A stretch of DNA of 64,000 bases from TMED27 sp964350435 (GCA_964350435.1 CAYGJS010000005.1:1-64000), one strand, 5' to 3'. Positions 25,370-34,490 are shown, numbered from the stretch's first letter. Numbers and translations: made by a program. The notes: generated by a model from the letters alone, not told the origin.

Positions 25370-27334
25370 TTACGCGGCTTGTTGCTGATGCATATTCGAA
25401 AGGACCTCGACCAGAATTTTGCCCAAATCATCCTTTTTTACGGGCTTGCGGATAATCGCCTTGATGGCCTCATGCTCGCCCATCAATTCGGTCAGTTTCT
25501 CCTCACTATAGCCGGAGAGCAGAACAAAAGGCAGGTCGGGGAAGTCCATATGTGCCTGATAGACAAGCTCCAGCCCTGTCATTTTCGGCATGTTATAATC
25601 AGTGATCACCAGATCGAAACTGCCGGGATTTTCGCGCAAGGCATCCAGCGCATAGAGGCCGTTTTCCGCCGTATCGACGGTATGACCCAAGCGCGTGAGG
25701 GCTTTAACGGTCATGTTGCGGACATCGGCCTGGTCTTCTACAAGCAGGATATGCGCCGTGATGTTTTCAAGGCTTTGTGTTTGCGGTGCTTCCGTGACAT
25801 GTGATTGCTGGCTGGCGATTGGAAAGTAAAGATCAAAGCGCGTGCCCTGCCCTATGACGGAGGTAACAATCATTGCGCCGCGATGCGCGGTTACGACGCC
25901 ATGCACCGTTGAGAGCCCAAGGCCTGTACCCTTGTCTACGGGCTTGGTTGTAAAAAACGGCTCGAACATTTTTTGCATGATTTGTTTGGGGATGCCGGTT
26001 CCCGTGTCTTCGACGCTGAGACATATATACTCGGAGTCTTGCCCCAGAGTGCCAAGATACAGAATTGTGGTTCGTTCATCCTGTTCTTCGATCAGGATCG
26101 CCGGATTGTCTTTTGGATCGGGCAAAGTATTGCTGATCATGCCTAAGGGTGTTTTCTCCATATCATAGGGCTGCATGGAGATTTTCAAAACGCCATTTTG
26201 TTTTTCCATTGCGTCTTTTGCATTTACGCAGAGATTCATCAGCACTTGCGCGATTTGGGTCGCGTTGCCATTGATGATTGTGTCATTGTCGGCCACATCC
26301 ACCACGACTTCGAGTGACTTTGGAAGGCTGGCCTTGAGCATCGAAAGTGTTTCTTGCAAAGGTGTGTTCAGGTCAATATGTTCGAATTCGTTGCTGGTTG
26401 TGCGCGAGAATGCCAGCATTTGATCCACAAGAGAGCGGGCTTGATTTCCCGCTTGCAGGATGTTCACAGCAAATCCCTTTTGCGCAGAACCCTCCTCCAG
26501 ATCTTCAATCAGAAACTCGGCATAGCCGTTCATCGCAGCAAGGATATTGTTAAAATCATGGGCGATCCCGCCGGCAAGGCGGCCTACGGCCTCCATCTTT
26601 TGCGCCTGAAAGAGTTGATCTTGTACCTTTTCTTTTTCCTTATTGGCGTTGACGGTGCCTGAAACGTCATGCGCCGTGCCGATGAAACCTCCATCGGGAA
26701 GGCGGGTTAAAGAGAACTCTGTGTGAATGATTTTTCCGTCTGCACGAACAATTTTTGATTGCCCTTGCCAGCTTCCGTGCTCTTTTACGTGAGGCAAAAC
26801 GCTCTCTTCGATCTCCTTCCGCCCTTTCTCTGTATACAAATTAACCCAAGGCTTGCCGAGATGCTCATCCATTTTTTTATCATCAATGCCATGGAGGTGA
26901 AGCAGGGATTTGTTCATGTAGGTTAGATTGCCATGCGGGTCTACGATGCCGATGCCGTCCATCGTGGCCTCCATCGCGGCAAGGCGGTTTTCGAGAAGTT
27001 TTAAGGTTTGTAATTTTTCCTGGTTAATAACCGCGAGGCTGCGAACCTTATCCGCGTTGAGGAGAAAGAGCAGAAAACCGGAAAGGCCGATGGCGATGAC
27101 AGACCAGTACAACCATGTTTCATGTTCATCAATGCGCTCTTGCTGCGCTTTTATCTTTATGAATTGCGGCGAATTTTCGTCATAGGCGTCGGGCGCGGCC
27201 TGAAGCAACAGCATCTGGTATTGAGATTCAAAAATATCATTTTGCGCGTTTAGTGACACCGAAGCCTCAAGAGCCAGCATGCCAAAGATCAGAATAAAAA
27301 GGGCGGGAATATAATGAAGGAGATGCTTAAACAC
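25370..27334 (-). CDS. Membrane PAS hybrid histidine kinase with receiver domain
   Basis: A 654-residue hybrid kinase. Order: helix 1 (about 8-26), an extracytoplasmic stretch of about 50 residues, helix 2 (74-94), PAS (110-225), HisKA with phospho-His H259 in GGIAHDFNNILAAMNGYAEF, HATPase with VEDTGTGIPK and KGTGLGLSTVHG (440-480), then a receiver (528-650) with D579 in LVITDYNMPKMTG. It lies four bases after a LuxR-type response regulator gene, so the two form a signalling pair. The signal is unknown. The kinase core resembles CckA. Confidence 0.88.
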   Translation of the reverse strand: MFKHLLHYIPALFILIFGMLALEASVSLNAQNDIFESQYQMLLLQAAPDAYDENSPQFIKIKAQQERIDEHETWLYWSVIAIGLSGFLLFLLNADKVRSLAVINQEKLQTLKLLENRLAAMEATMDGIGIVDPHGNLTYMNKSLLHLHGIDDKKMDEHLGKPWVNLYTEKGRKEIEESVLPHVKEHGSWQGQSKIVRADGKIIHTEFSLTRLPDGGFIGTAHDVSGTVNANKEKEKVQDQLFQAQKMEAVGRLAGGIAHDFNNILAAMNGYAEFLIEDLEEGSAQKGFAVNILQAGNQARSLVDQMLAFSRTTSNEFEHIDLNTPLQETLSMLKASLPKSLEVVVDVADNDTIINGNATQIAQVLMNLCVNAKDAMEKQNGVLKISMQPYDMEKTPLGMISNTLPDPKDNPAILIEEQDERTTILYLGTLGQDSEYICLSVEDTGTGIPKQIMQKMFEPFFTTKPVDKGTGLGLSTVHGVVTAHRGAMIVTSVIGQGTRFDLYFPIASQQSHVTEAPQTQSLENITAHILLVEDQADVRNMTVKALTRLGHTVDTAENGLYALDALRENPGSFDLVITDYNMPKMTGLELVYQAHMDFPDLPFVLLSGYSEEKLTELMGEHEAIKAIIRKPVKKDDLGKILVEVLSNMHQQQAA

Positions 27335-27338
27335 TTTT

Positions 27339-28016
27339 TTAAAAAACCAAATCTTTGCCGATTAACGCCGCCTGCGTGCGATTTTTTGCACCGAGTTTGC
27401 GGCAAATTCCGCGCACGTGGAGCTTTACCGTTACAATCTGAAGCCCCAGGGCATTGGCAATATTTTTGTTTGACTCCCCTTTGATGAGATAAGACAGCAC
27501 GTCTGTTTCCCGAGGTGTAAGGTTATAAATATTGTCATTTGCCAGTTGCTCTTGCGCTTCGGCCATTCCGCCGTAGGGTGCTGGCTGAGGTTTTTCATCG
27601 GCGAAATAGGACGGCATCGGGTTATTATTCCGATCTATGGGTTTGAAAATTTCACCGCCTACAACTTTTTGTAGAGCTTGAAGCAACGCTTTGCCAGACA
27701 GCGTTTTGGGGAAATAGGCGACCGCGCCAAGCGCAAAAGCCTTATCAACATCTCCTTGCTCGGCGACGCCGGACATCAAGGCTATGCGCTGATCAGGATA
27801 TAGATCCCGCATTTGTTTTAAACCTTCCAGACCGTTCATTCCCGGCATACGCAGATCCAAAAGCACCAGATCGTGATCCGCATTTGCGGTCATAATATCG
27901 AGGGCTTCGTGCAAATCTTTTGCGAGGGTGATTACGGATTCAGGTTGAGCGCGCTCTATGTATTGAACAAGCGCATCACGGAATAATGTGTGATCGTCAG
28001 CTATTAACAGCTTCAT
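27339..28016 (-). CDS. NarL/LuxR-family response regulator
   Basis: A 225-residue regulator. The receiver occupies residues 1-118 (LLIADDHTLFRDALVQYI, DLVLLDLRMPGMNGLEGLK) and a LuxR helix-turn-helix sits near 160-222 (LTPRETDVLSYLIKGESNKN, IANALGLQIVTVKLHVRGIC). The start at 28016 is chosen because GGGATG lies at suitable distance; an ATG nine bases earlier gives three more residues but no ribosome site. Its kinase is probably the hybrid kinase encoded four bases downstream. Targets are unknown. Confidence 0.87.
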   Translation of the reverse strand: MKLLIADDHTLFRDALVQYIERAQPESVITLAKDLHEALDIMTANADHDLVLLDLRMPGMNGLEGLKQMRDLYPDQRIALMSGVAEQGDVDKAFALGAVAYFPKTLSGKALLQALQKVVGGEIFKPIDRNNNPMPSYFADEKPQPAPYGGMAEAQEQLANDNIYNLTPRETDVLSYLIKGESNKNIANALGLQIVTVKLHVRGICRKLGAKNRTQAALIGKDLVF

Positions 28017-28137
28017 TAAAATCATCCCATACGGTCAGAGACTAGCCACAACCTATACTTTAGCTTACGACGAGAAAAAGTCACTATAATAAAGGCAAAC
28101 GAACGCGCCTGTGTTCAGTGTTATTCTTTTTTGTTTT

Positions 28138-30174
28138 TTACTTATAGGCCACATGCAGCGCAGACTTTGAGGCGGCTTGCTGGCCTTTCAACCTCAGGCG
28201 GTAGATATGGGTGGCTTCTAATACGCGCTGGACATAGTTTCTGGTTTCGTAGATCGGGATGAGTTCGATCCAGTCGATCAAATCGACTTCGCCGGTTCTG
28301 GGGTCGCCGAAAATTTCAAGCCATTTATCGGTTCTGCCCGGCCCCGCGTTATAGGCGGAAATGGCGAGCGGGTATGAACCGCCATAACGCTGGATGAGCC
28401 GCCCCAGATATTCGCTGCCCAAACGGATATTGTGGTTGGGGTCGCTGACCAGTTGTCCTGTGGTATGGCTGAGGCCGATTTTGCGGGCAGTTTCTTTGGC
28501 GGTGGCGGGCATAAGCTGCATCAGGCCGAGCGCGCCCGCGGGGCTTTGGGCTTCGAAGTCGAACTGGCTCTCCTGACGGATGATGCCGTGGACGAGGGCC
28601 CATTCGAGATTTATCCCTTGCAAGCGATTGGTGATGAGCGGGTAGGCTTGGGCGGTCAGGAACATGCCTTCTTGGGTGGCGTCTTTGGAAATTTTGAGCG
28701 CGGTGTCAATCTGCCCCATATCGGCGGCCAGTTCGGCGGCGAAACGATAGGCTTTCGGGCTTTTTTCGGCCTCGACAAGGGCGTGCAGGAAACGGTTGGC
28801 GTCTCGAGTCATGCCCGCCTTATGAAGCAGGTTTGCGGCCTGTACCAATTCGCGGCGGTCGAAGCCTTGTTTATCCGATCCGCTTAACGATGGCGGCGCG
28901 CCTGCGGGGAGCTGCCCGCTTTTGCCGACTTTTTCTGCCGCGAGTTGGCCGTAAAATACAGTCGGGAACAGGGCGGCGATTTCGTAGGATTGGGCGCTGA
29001 CGGTTTTGTCTTTATAGGTTTCGGCGGCGCGGCCCGCCCAATATGCGGCGCGGGATTTACTCATCGGGCTGTTTACGTTGCGGTACAGGTTCGAGAACCG
29101 CCCATAGGCTTCTTTCGGATTATCCATGAAGCGCAGCGCGAGCCAGCCCGCCAGCCATTCGGCCTGGGCAAAGGCGAGGCCTTGTTTTTGCTGATGCTGG
29201 GCGGCGAGAAGATAGGCACTTTTATAGCGTTTGTTTTCCAGCATGCGGCGGATCAAAATATGGCGTTCTCTCCACCAATCTTCGAGGTTTAGAATTTTAT
29301 TTGCGGGCGGCATTTTATGCAGGATTTCGACCGCGCCCATATCCAGCCCTGCGCGCCTGCGCCAGCGAAGGCGTTCATAGAGCAAGCCTGCATCGTTTTG
29401 AAGTTTGCCGGGCACGGCGTTGATATAGGTTTCGACGTTTTGGGATTCACCGGCGAGCGCGATTCGGGCCTCGGCAAGTTGTGGATAGCCCTCGCCGAGC
29501 ACTTCTGCGATGGCGCGGGCGTTGGAATATGCGCCTTTATAAAGCATGGAATCAAAACGGTTAATATGGGCTTGGCGGGTGAGCATGGATTGGTATTTGC
29601 GGAAAATCTCGCGCTGCGCGTCGCGGGACATTGTGGTTTCGCCCCACCAGCCGGTGAGGAAGGTTTTGGCTTTGGCTTGTTGGCCGCTGCCGATTAAAGC
29701 GGTGAGGTAGCGATCCAGCCCTTGCGCGGTTTTCGGCGGATAATCCGCGAACCATGCCAGAACCTCGGCGTTATTGAGCGAAGGCGGCAGGTCTTCTTCG
29801 GCTTTTTTGAGCAGCGCGCTGCGGCCCGGCCAATCGGGGTTATTGCGGATAAACTGCGCGAGGGCACTGTAGTTGCGGACTTCGGAGCGGCGGGAGAATT
29901 CCAGCCATTCGTATAATTTGGCGGCCAGGGGGTCTCTGGTGGAGGCGATGATGCTGCGCCCTGTGTCCCAGCTGCCTTTATTTATCGCCTTTAAGGCGCG
30001 GATGATTTCATCTCTGGTGTTTGCGTTTTGGAGGGTGGCGGAAGCGGTTTCTTTGGCGTAGGCCAGGGGCATACTCAATGACGCGCAGATGAGGATTGCA
30101 AGAATCTTGCAACTTGGGCGCGCTGCATATAAAGTGCGGGGACTTTTTAAGGCAAGACACAAGAAAGAATACAT
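28138..30174 (-). CDS. slt: Soluble lytic murein transglycosylase (Slt family)
   Basis: With the start at 30174 the product has 678 residues: signal peptide (SCKILAILICASLSMPLAYA), a long alpha-superhelical region, and a C-terminal SLT domain with the catalytic glutamate in IRQESQFDFEAQSPAGALGL followed by MQLMPATAKE and AISAYNAGPGRTDKWL. It cleaves peptidoglycan to 1,6-anhydro products in the periplasm. The frame stays open to 30540 across dapA, but the extension has no signal and is rejected. The ATG lies one base from the dapA ATG on the other strand. No in-frame ATG leaves a complete signal peptide further in. Confidence 0.87.
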   Translation of the reverse strand: MYSFLCLALKSPRTLYAARPSCKILAILICASLSMPLAYAKETASATLQNANTRDEIIRALKAINKGSWDTGRSIIASTRDPLAAKLYEWLEFSRRSEVRNYSALAQFIRNNPDWPGRSALLKKAEEDLPPSLNNAEVLAWFADYPPKTAQGLDRYLTALIGSGQQAKAKTFLTGWWGETTMSRDAQREIFRKYQSMLTRQAHINRFDSMLYKGAYSNARAIAEVLGEGYPQLAEARIALAGESQNVETYINAVPGKLQNDAGLLYERLRWRRRAGLDMGAVEILHKMPPANKILNLEDWWRERHILIRRMLENKRYKSAYLLAAQHQQKQGLAFAQAEWLAGWLALRFMDNPKEAYGRFSNLYRNVNSPMSKSRAAYWAGRAAETYKDKTVSAQSYEIAALFPTVFYGQLAAEKVGKSGQLPAGAPPSLSGSDKQGFDRRELVQAANLLHKAGMTRDANRFLHALVEAEKSPKAYRFAAELAADMGQIDTALKISKDATQEGMFLTAQAYPLITNRLQGINLEWALVHGIIRQESQFDFEAQSPAGALGLMQLMPATAKETARKIGLSHTTGQLVSDPNHNIRLGSEYLGRLIQRYGGSYPLAISAYNAGPGRTDKWLEIFGDPRTGEVDLIDWIELIPIYETRNYVQRVLEATHIYRLRLKGQQAASKSALHVAYK
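30096..30133 (+). promoter_or_regulatory. Candidate dapA promoter overlapped by a palindrome
   Basis: The palindrome TTGCAAGAATCTTGCAA (30096-30112, 8-bp arms around one base) overlaps a possible -35 TTGCAA (30107-30112). A -10 TATAAA follows at 30128-30133 after 15 bases, slightly short. The site lies inside the slt signal-peptide region, so a protein bound here could affect both genes. Confidence 0.4.
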
Positions 30175-31047
30175 ATGTTTAAGGGATCTATTCCTGCGCT
30201 GATTACCCCGTTCAAAAATGGCGGCATTGATTGGAGCGCGTTTGAGAATCTGGTCGAATGGCAGATTGAGCAAGGCAGCCACGCGGTGGTGCCATGCGGC
30301 ACTACGGGGGAGTCTCCGACTTTGTCGCATGATGAACATATGGATATAGTCAGCGCTTGCGTAAGCGTGGTCAAGGGGAGAATTCCGGTTATTGCGGGGA
30401 CGGGTTCGAATTCGACTTCGGAGGCGATTGAACTCACGCGCGCAGCGAAAGCGGCGGGCGCAGATGGGGCGTTGATTGTGACGCCGTATTACAACAAACC
30501 TACGCAAGCAGGCATGATTGCGCATTTTACCGCGATTCATGATGCGGTGGATATTCCGATTATTTTGTACAATATCCCCGGGCGGTGCGTTGTGGATATG
30601 CTGGATGAAACGATTGCGAAGCTGGCGGAGCTGCCGCGAATTGTGGGGGTAAAAGATGCGACAGGGGATCTCCGCCGTCCGGCGAAACTGGCGAAGATGG
30701 TTGGCGCGGATTTTTGCCAGCTATCTGGGAATGATGATTCTGTGGGTGAGTTTTTGCAGCAAGGCGGGGACGGTATTATTTCCGTTGTCGCCAACATTGC
30801 GCCGAAGATGAACGCGGAGATGGTGGAGGCCTTTGCGAGCGGCGATGTGGCGACGTTTACGCGCATTCGTGATTTGCTGGCGCCGCTGGGCAATGATTTG
30901 TTCTGCGAGAGCAATCCTGCGCCTGTTAAGTATGTGGCGGAGAAATTGGGGCTTTGCGGGCGCGAGGTGCGGTTGCCGCTTCTGCCCTTAAGCGCGGCGA
31001 ACCAGCCTTTGGTGGATGCGGCGATGGCGCATGCGGGTTTGAAATAG
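30175..31047 (+). CDS. dapA: 4-hydroxy-tetrahydrodipicolinate synthase
   Basis: A 290-residue TIM-barrel aldolase. Signatures: GSIPALITPFKNGGIDW at the start, PCGTTGESPTLSHDE, the catalytic Tyr in IILYNIPGR and Schiff-base lysine in VGVKDATGD. It condenses pyruvate with aspartate semialdehyde in lysine and meso-diaminopimelate synthesis. It heads a short plus-strand run with an ACT-domain gene and smpB. The ribosome site is weak (AAGAAAG). Divergent and almost abutting slt, another cell-wall gene. Confidence 0.95.
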   Translation: MFKGSIPALITPFKNGGIDWSAFENLVEWQIEQGSHAVVPCGTTGESPTLSHDEHMDIVSACVSVVKGRIPVIAGTGSNSTSEAIELTRAAKAAGADGALIVTPYYNKPTQAGMIAHFTAIHDAVDIPIILYNIPGRCVVDMLDETIAKLAELPRIVGVKDATGDLRRPAKLAKMVGADFCQLSGNDDSVGEFLQQGGDGIISVVANIAPKMNAEMVEAFASGDVATFTRIRDLLAPLGNDLFCESNPAPVKYVAEKLGLCGREVRLPLLPLSAANQPLVDAAMAHAGLK

Positions 31048-31058
31048 GCCGTAAGCGA

Positions 31059-31457
31059 ATGTCAGGCGAAACCAATCTCAGTACGCTTTTAAAAACTATG
31101 CAGCCGGTCCTGCGAGATGGCGTGTATGTTTTTCATTCTTCGGAGATTTCATTTGAAGACGCGGCGAGCCTGCGTTCTGTTCTGATTTTCAGAGAGGAGG
31201 AGGGCACGGCCTTGATATTGCGCAAGGAGATTGCAGAGACTGCCGGGCTTTCATACACCTACCCTTCCCGCATGATTACTTTGAATGTTCACTCCTCGCT
31301 TGAGGCTGTAGGGTTTTTGGCGGCGATTACGGAGCGGCTCGCCAAAGGGGGAATCAGCGTAAATCCGGTTTCAGCGCATTTTCACGATCATCTTTTTGTT
31401 CCTGAAGACAAAGCAGCACAAACGATGGCCATTTTAGACACGTTTTCACACGGATAG
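31059..31457 (+). CDS. ACT-domain protein
   Basis: A 132-residue protein of the ACT_7-type (formerly DUF2241) family. It contains an N-terminal segment LSTLLKTMQPVLRDGVYVF, a middle LILRKEIAETAGLSYTYPSR and the ACT-like MITLNVHSSLEAVGFLAAIT. ACT domains bind amino acids, so a role in sensing lysine or a relative beside dapA is an attractive inference only. The ATG at 31059 follows dapA by 11 bases; an upstream GTG at 30954 lies inside dapA and is rejected. Confidence 0.8.
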   Translation: MSGETNLSTLLKTMQPVLRDGVYVFHSSEISFEDAASLRSVLIFREEEGTALILRKEIAETAGLSYTYPSRMITLNVHSSLEAVGFLAAITERLAKGGISVNPVSAHFHDHLFVPEDKAAQTMAILDTFSHG

Positions 31458-31463
31458 ATTGAT

Positions 31464-31961
31464 ATGGCCAAAAAGACCGATAAAAAAAAGGGCGGCATGA
31501 TTTCCACCAATGCGACGGTGGCGGTGAACAAGCAGGCGCGATTTAATTATTTTATTGAGGAGACTTATGAGGCGGGGATTATGCTTGTCGGGACGGAGGT
31601 CAAATCGCTGCGCCTCGGGCATGCAAATATCGCTGAAGCCTACGTTGGGCCGAAGGATGGGAAGATCTGGATTTTTAATATGAACATCCCCGAATATCAG
31701 CAGGCGGGGCCGAAGATGCAGCATGAGCCGCAGCGGACGCGGCAGTTGTTATTGCATCAGCGCGAGATTGATAAATTATTGGGGAGCGTGAGCCGCGCAG
31801 GGTATACGATTGTGCCGGTGAGGCTGTATTTCAATGGGCGCGGGATGGCGAAGATTGAAATTGGTTTGGGCAAGGGTAAGCAGATGCATGATAAGCGCGA
31901 AACCGAGAAGAAGCGCGATTGGGACAAACAAAAGTCACGTATTATGCGGGATAAGGGTTAG
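31464..31961 (+). CDS. smpB: SsrA-binding protein SmpB
   Basis: A 165-residue protein with family motifs NKQARFNYFIEETYEAGIML, GTEVKSLRLGHANIAEAYV and the basic C-terminal tail KGKQMHDKRETEKKRDWDKQ. It binds tmRNA and delivers it to stalled ribosomes. The N-terminus (MAKKTDKKKGG) is longer than usual and lysine-rich. It follows the ACT gene by six bases. No tmRNA gene is visible in the window. Confidence 0.95.
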   Translation: MAKKTDKKKGGMISTNATVAVNKQARFNYFIEETYEAGIMLVGTEVKSLRLGHANIAEAYVGPKDGKIWIFNMNIPEYQQAGPKMQHEPQRTRQLLLHQREIDKLLGSVSRAGYTIVPVRLYFNGRGMAKIEIGLGKGKQMHDKRETEKKRDWDKQKSRIMRDKG

Positions 31962-32010
31962 AGAGGCCTGGCCGCACTCATTTTTTTATAATGGTTTGGT
32001 GGGGTATTGG

Positions 32011-32096
32011 ATCCCCGCTTTCGCGGGGATGCTCTATCTCTGCATTTCTTTTAAGTCTTGGTCGTTCTCGGAACAGATCCCCGCTTTCGCGGGGAT
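32011..32096. repeat. Two copies of a GC-rich hairpin unit (CCCCGCTTTCGCGGGG)
   Basis: The same 16-base hairpin occurs at 32013-32028 and 32079-32094, each followed by ATGC. A near match is at about 34157 and a weaker version (TCCCTGCTTTCGCAGGGA) at 54995. They look like short dispersed hairpin elements downstream of smpB. Confidence 0.8.
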
Positions 32097-32144
32097 GCCC
32101 TCTATGTATTTTGCAGCCCTTCTAAAAATGAGTGGACCCGCTTT

Positions 32145-32167
32145 TCGGACTAAGTCCGGCCTTTTTT
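32145..32167 (+). terminator. Probable rho-independent terminator of dapA-ACT-smpB
   Basis: The stem CGGAC/GTCCG (32146-32150, 32154-32158) with loop TAA is followed by GCC and six T. It lies 190 bases after smpB and before convergent recA. A partial repeat (TTCGGACTAAGT) follows at about 32199. Confidence 0.6.
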
Positions 32168-32216
32168 CAGCCCTTCTTCACAAAAGTTTACCTACATTTC
32201 GGACTAAGTTAGCAAT

Positions 32217-33356
32217 TTATTCGTCCTTGGCGTTTTTATCGGCCTTGGTGTCGTCGTCGTTTTCAACCATGGTCAGGTCTGGGGCGGTGTCGTCATTGTC
32301 CGGCCCTGTCAGCATTTCATCGGCGATAAGGCCTGCATTGGCGCGGATTGATTTTTCCAGCTTATCGGCGAGATCGGGGTTTTCGCGCAAGAAATTCTTG
32401 GAGTTTTCACGTCCCTGCCCTATGCGCTGGCCGTCATAAGAGAACCAAGCGCCGGATTTTTCGACAAGATTGGCGGCGACGCCGAGATCAAGAAGTTCAC
32501 CGAGCTTGGAAATTCCTTCGCCATACATGATATCGAATTCGATCTGGCGGAATGGCGGCGCCATTTTATTCTTCACGACTTTGACGCGGGTCTGATTGCC
32601 GACGACTTCGTCTTTATCCTTAATCGCGCCGATGCGGCGAATATCCAAGCGGACGGAGGAATAGAATTTAAGCGCATTTCCGCCTGTTGTTGTTTCTGGA
32701 GAGCCGAACATGACGCCGATTTTCATACGGATTTGGTTGATGAAAATGACGATGGTGTTGGAGCGGGAGATTGTTCCTGTTAATTTACGCAAGGCCTGTG
32801 ACATCAGGCGAGCCTGAAGCCCCACATGGGTGTCACCCATTTCGCCTTCGAGTTCGGCGCGGGGCACGAGGGCGGCCACAGAGTCCACGACCAGAACATC
32901 GAGCGCGCCAGAGCGCACCAATGTATCGGTGATTTCGAGGGCTTGCTCACCCGCATCAGGCTGGGAGATCAGAAGTTCATCAACATTGACGCCGAGTTTT
33001 TTGGCGTAGCCGGGATCAAGCGCGTGCTCCGCATCCACAATGGCGCAGGTGCCGCCGAGCTTTTGCGCCTCAGCAATCACATGCAGGGCGAGCGTGGTCT
33101 TACCGGAACTTTCAGGGCCGTAAATTTCGATGATCCGTCCGCGCGGCAAGCCGCCAATACCCAGACCGATATCCAGTCCCAAAGACCCTGTCGAGATCGA
33201 TTCGATATCGCGGGGGGAATGCTCGCCATTCAGCTTCATGATCGAGCCTTTTCCGAAGGCGCGCTCGATTTGCGATAGAGCGGCATCAAGAGCCTGTTGC
33301 TTTTCCTTGGAGTTTTGTTTCATTTCGTTGTCTTTTCTTAAGGGTGTAACGGCCAT
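32217..33356 (-). CDS. recA: Recombinase A
   Basis: A 379-residue RecA. Walker A is GPESSGKT at residues 80-87; other hallmarks are GLPRGRIIEIYG, LVVDSVAALVPRAELEGEMG, INQIRMKIGVMFGSPETTTG and an acidic C-terminus (DNDDTAPDLTMVENDDDTKA). It drives strand exchange and LexA cleavage. The start at 33356 has GAGAGGA eight bases upstream; MKQNSKEK at residue 12 is an alternative. No perfect GTTC-N7-GTTC LexA box was found in the 250-base upstream gap. Confidence 0.97.
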   Translation of the reverse strand: MAVTPLRKDNEMKQNSKEKQQALDAALSQIERAFGKGSIMKLNGEHSPRDIESISTGSLGLDIGLGIGGLPRGRIIEIYGPESSGKTTLALHVIAEAQKLGGTCAIVDAEHALDPGYAKKLGVNVDELLISQPDAGEQALEITDTLVRSGALDVLVVDSVAALVPRAELEGEMGDTHVGLQARLMSQALRKLTGTISRSNTIVIFINQIRMKIGVMFGSPETTTGGNALKFYSSVRLDIRRIGAIKDKDEVVGNQTRVKVVKNKMAPPFRQIEFDIMYGEGISKLGELLDLGVAANLVEKSGAWFSYDGQRIGQGRENSKNFLRENPDLADKLEKSIRANAGLIADEMLTGPDNDDTAPDLTMVENDDDTKADKNAKDE

Positions 33357-33608
33357 AATATAAGTCCTCTCTTGTTTCGCATAGATTCGGCGCTAGTGCA
33401 ATTCATCGATACGGTTTGATATGTTCTGTCACAAAGATGTACCATGTTTGTTCTGCCGTCAATCAGAAAAAGAACAAAAGAGAACATTTTTTTGTTTTTG
33501 AAGGCTGAGGCTTGGAGAAGCGGAGTTTTTAAGTTTTTCTCAAAAAAAGTTCTTGCGTTTTTTTTGAATATGGTAATTTACAACCTTCAAATAATAATGG
33601 AGATTAGA

Positions 33609-34061
33609 ATGAGGAAGGCAAATTCTGCAGTTGCAGCAACAATGGCAGCAGCGCTCGCATCAGTTGCAGGCTGCACAGATTATGGGATGGAAACAGAAAG
33701 GGGCGGAAATAGCCACGCAGCATGCGCGGAAGCTCTAGGTGACAGAACACTTACCTCAGGCATGCTGACAATCTCAATACCTGATCAAAGAGCCTATATG
33801 GTTTCAAGGGCCGATGTGGTGGGTGCGAGTGGCACAGTGGCCGCTTTTGAAAGAAGTGTAACTCCATTAGGGCAACCTTTTGCTCAAGAAATAAGAGAAT
33901 TTGCAATAACAAATGGCGGCGAAGTCCAAATAGTTGCAGTAAACGATCCAACATATAGAGTTCCTATTGTAGCGTATATCCAGCAAACTGGAGAGGATGG
34001 AAATACGACCTGCGTTATCGATACGAACCGCATAGATATGCCTCAAATCGATAATTTCTAA
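33609..34061 (+). CDS. Putative lipoprotein of unknown function
   Basis: With the start at 33609 (TGGAG upstream) the 150-residue protein has a lipoprotein signal: MRKANSAVAATMAAALASVA followed by GCTDYG, with lipobox SVAGC. The mature part is soluble, with cysteines at CAEAL and TCVID that could pair. Segments such as LTISIPDQRAYMVSRADVVG and QIVAVNDPTYRVPIVAYIQQ suggest a beta-rich domain. No family was recognised. The upstream extension to 33444 lacks a signal and is rejected. It stands alone between recA and the repeat-rich gap. Confidence 0.65.
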   Translation: MRKANSAVAATMAAALASVAGCTDYGMETERGGNSHAACAEALGDRTLTSGMLTISIPDQRAYMVSRADVVGASGTVAAFERSVTPLGQPFAQEIREFAITNGGEVQIVAVNDPTYRVPIVAYIQQTGEDGNTTCVIDTNRIDMPQIDNF

Positions 34062-34490
34062 TTTCAACTGATCCAAGCGAATAGGCCAAGCCCGCTGGTC
34101 GCTCGCAATGAGGGAATCTTCCTGAGCTTCTTGGTTTTCGTGATGAAATGACCAGACCCCCGCCTTCGCGGGGGTGACACATAAGAGGTGTGGAACGGCC
34201 CGTAAACATTAAAATTTTTCAGTGCACGTGGCTGAGGAATAAAAAAAACACCGCGGATGAACGCTGATAAACGCGGATTTTTTAGATTGTCGCGTCGGCC
34301 CAGAAACAATAAGGGTCTCTTCGCAATGACGGTTGGAAACTTCGTGATCTCCGAGCCTCCGAAGTTAAATTTTAAAAGCCCCCTCATCCTTCCCTCATCC
34401 TTCCCTCGCCCCCCAGAGGGCACAACAATTTATCAGATCCTTCGACTTAGCCCCTTCGGGGCTTCACTCAGGATGACAAGAGAGAAAAGC
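34062..34490. other. Non-coding gap packed with repeat remnants
   Basis: No gene is supported here. The stretch holds: a right-end fragment of the dispersed GTCATTGCGAG element (about 34101), a CCCCCGCCTTCGCGGGGG hairpin (34156-34175), a CCGCGGATGAACGCTGATAA segment of a different common repeat (about 34251-34280), a half copy of the dispersed element ending TCGCAATGAC (34284-34330), short direct repeats of CCCTCATCCTT (34381-34400), and an element GATCCTTCGAC...AGGATGAC with hairpin AGCCCCTTCGGGGCT (34437-34478). Confidence 0.75.

Noticed and set aside
30175..30540. Extension of the slt frame to 30540 (800 residues)
   Set aside because: The added 120 residues are antisense to dapA, Arg-rich and lack family similarity; the signal peptide sits just after the ATG at 30174.
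33472..33485. Possible LexA box upstream of recA
   Set aside because: On the minus strand it reads GTTC-N6-GTTC, but the alphaproteobacterial box requires seven bases between half sites. It is also about 115 bases from the recA start.
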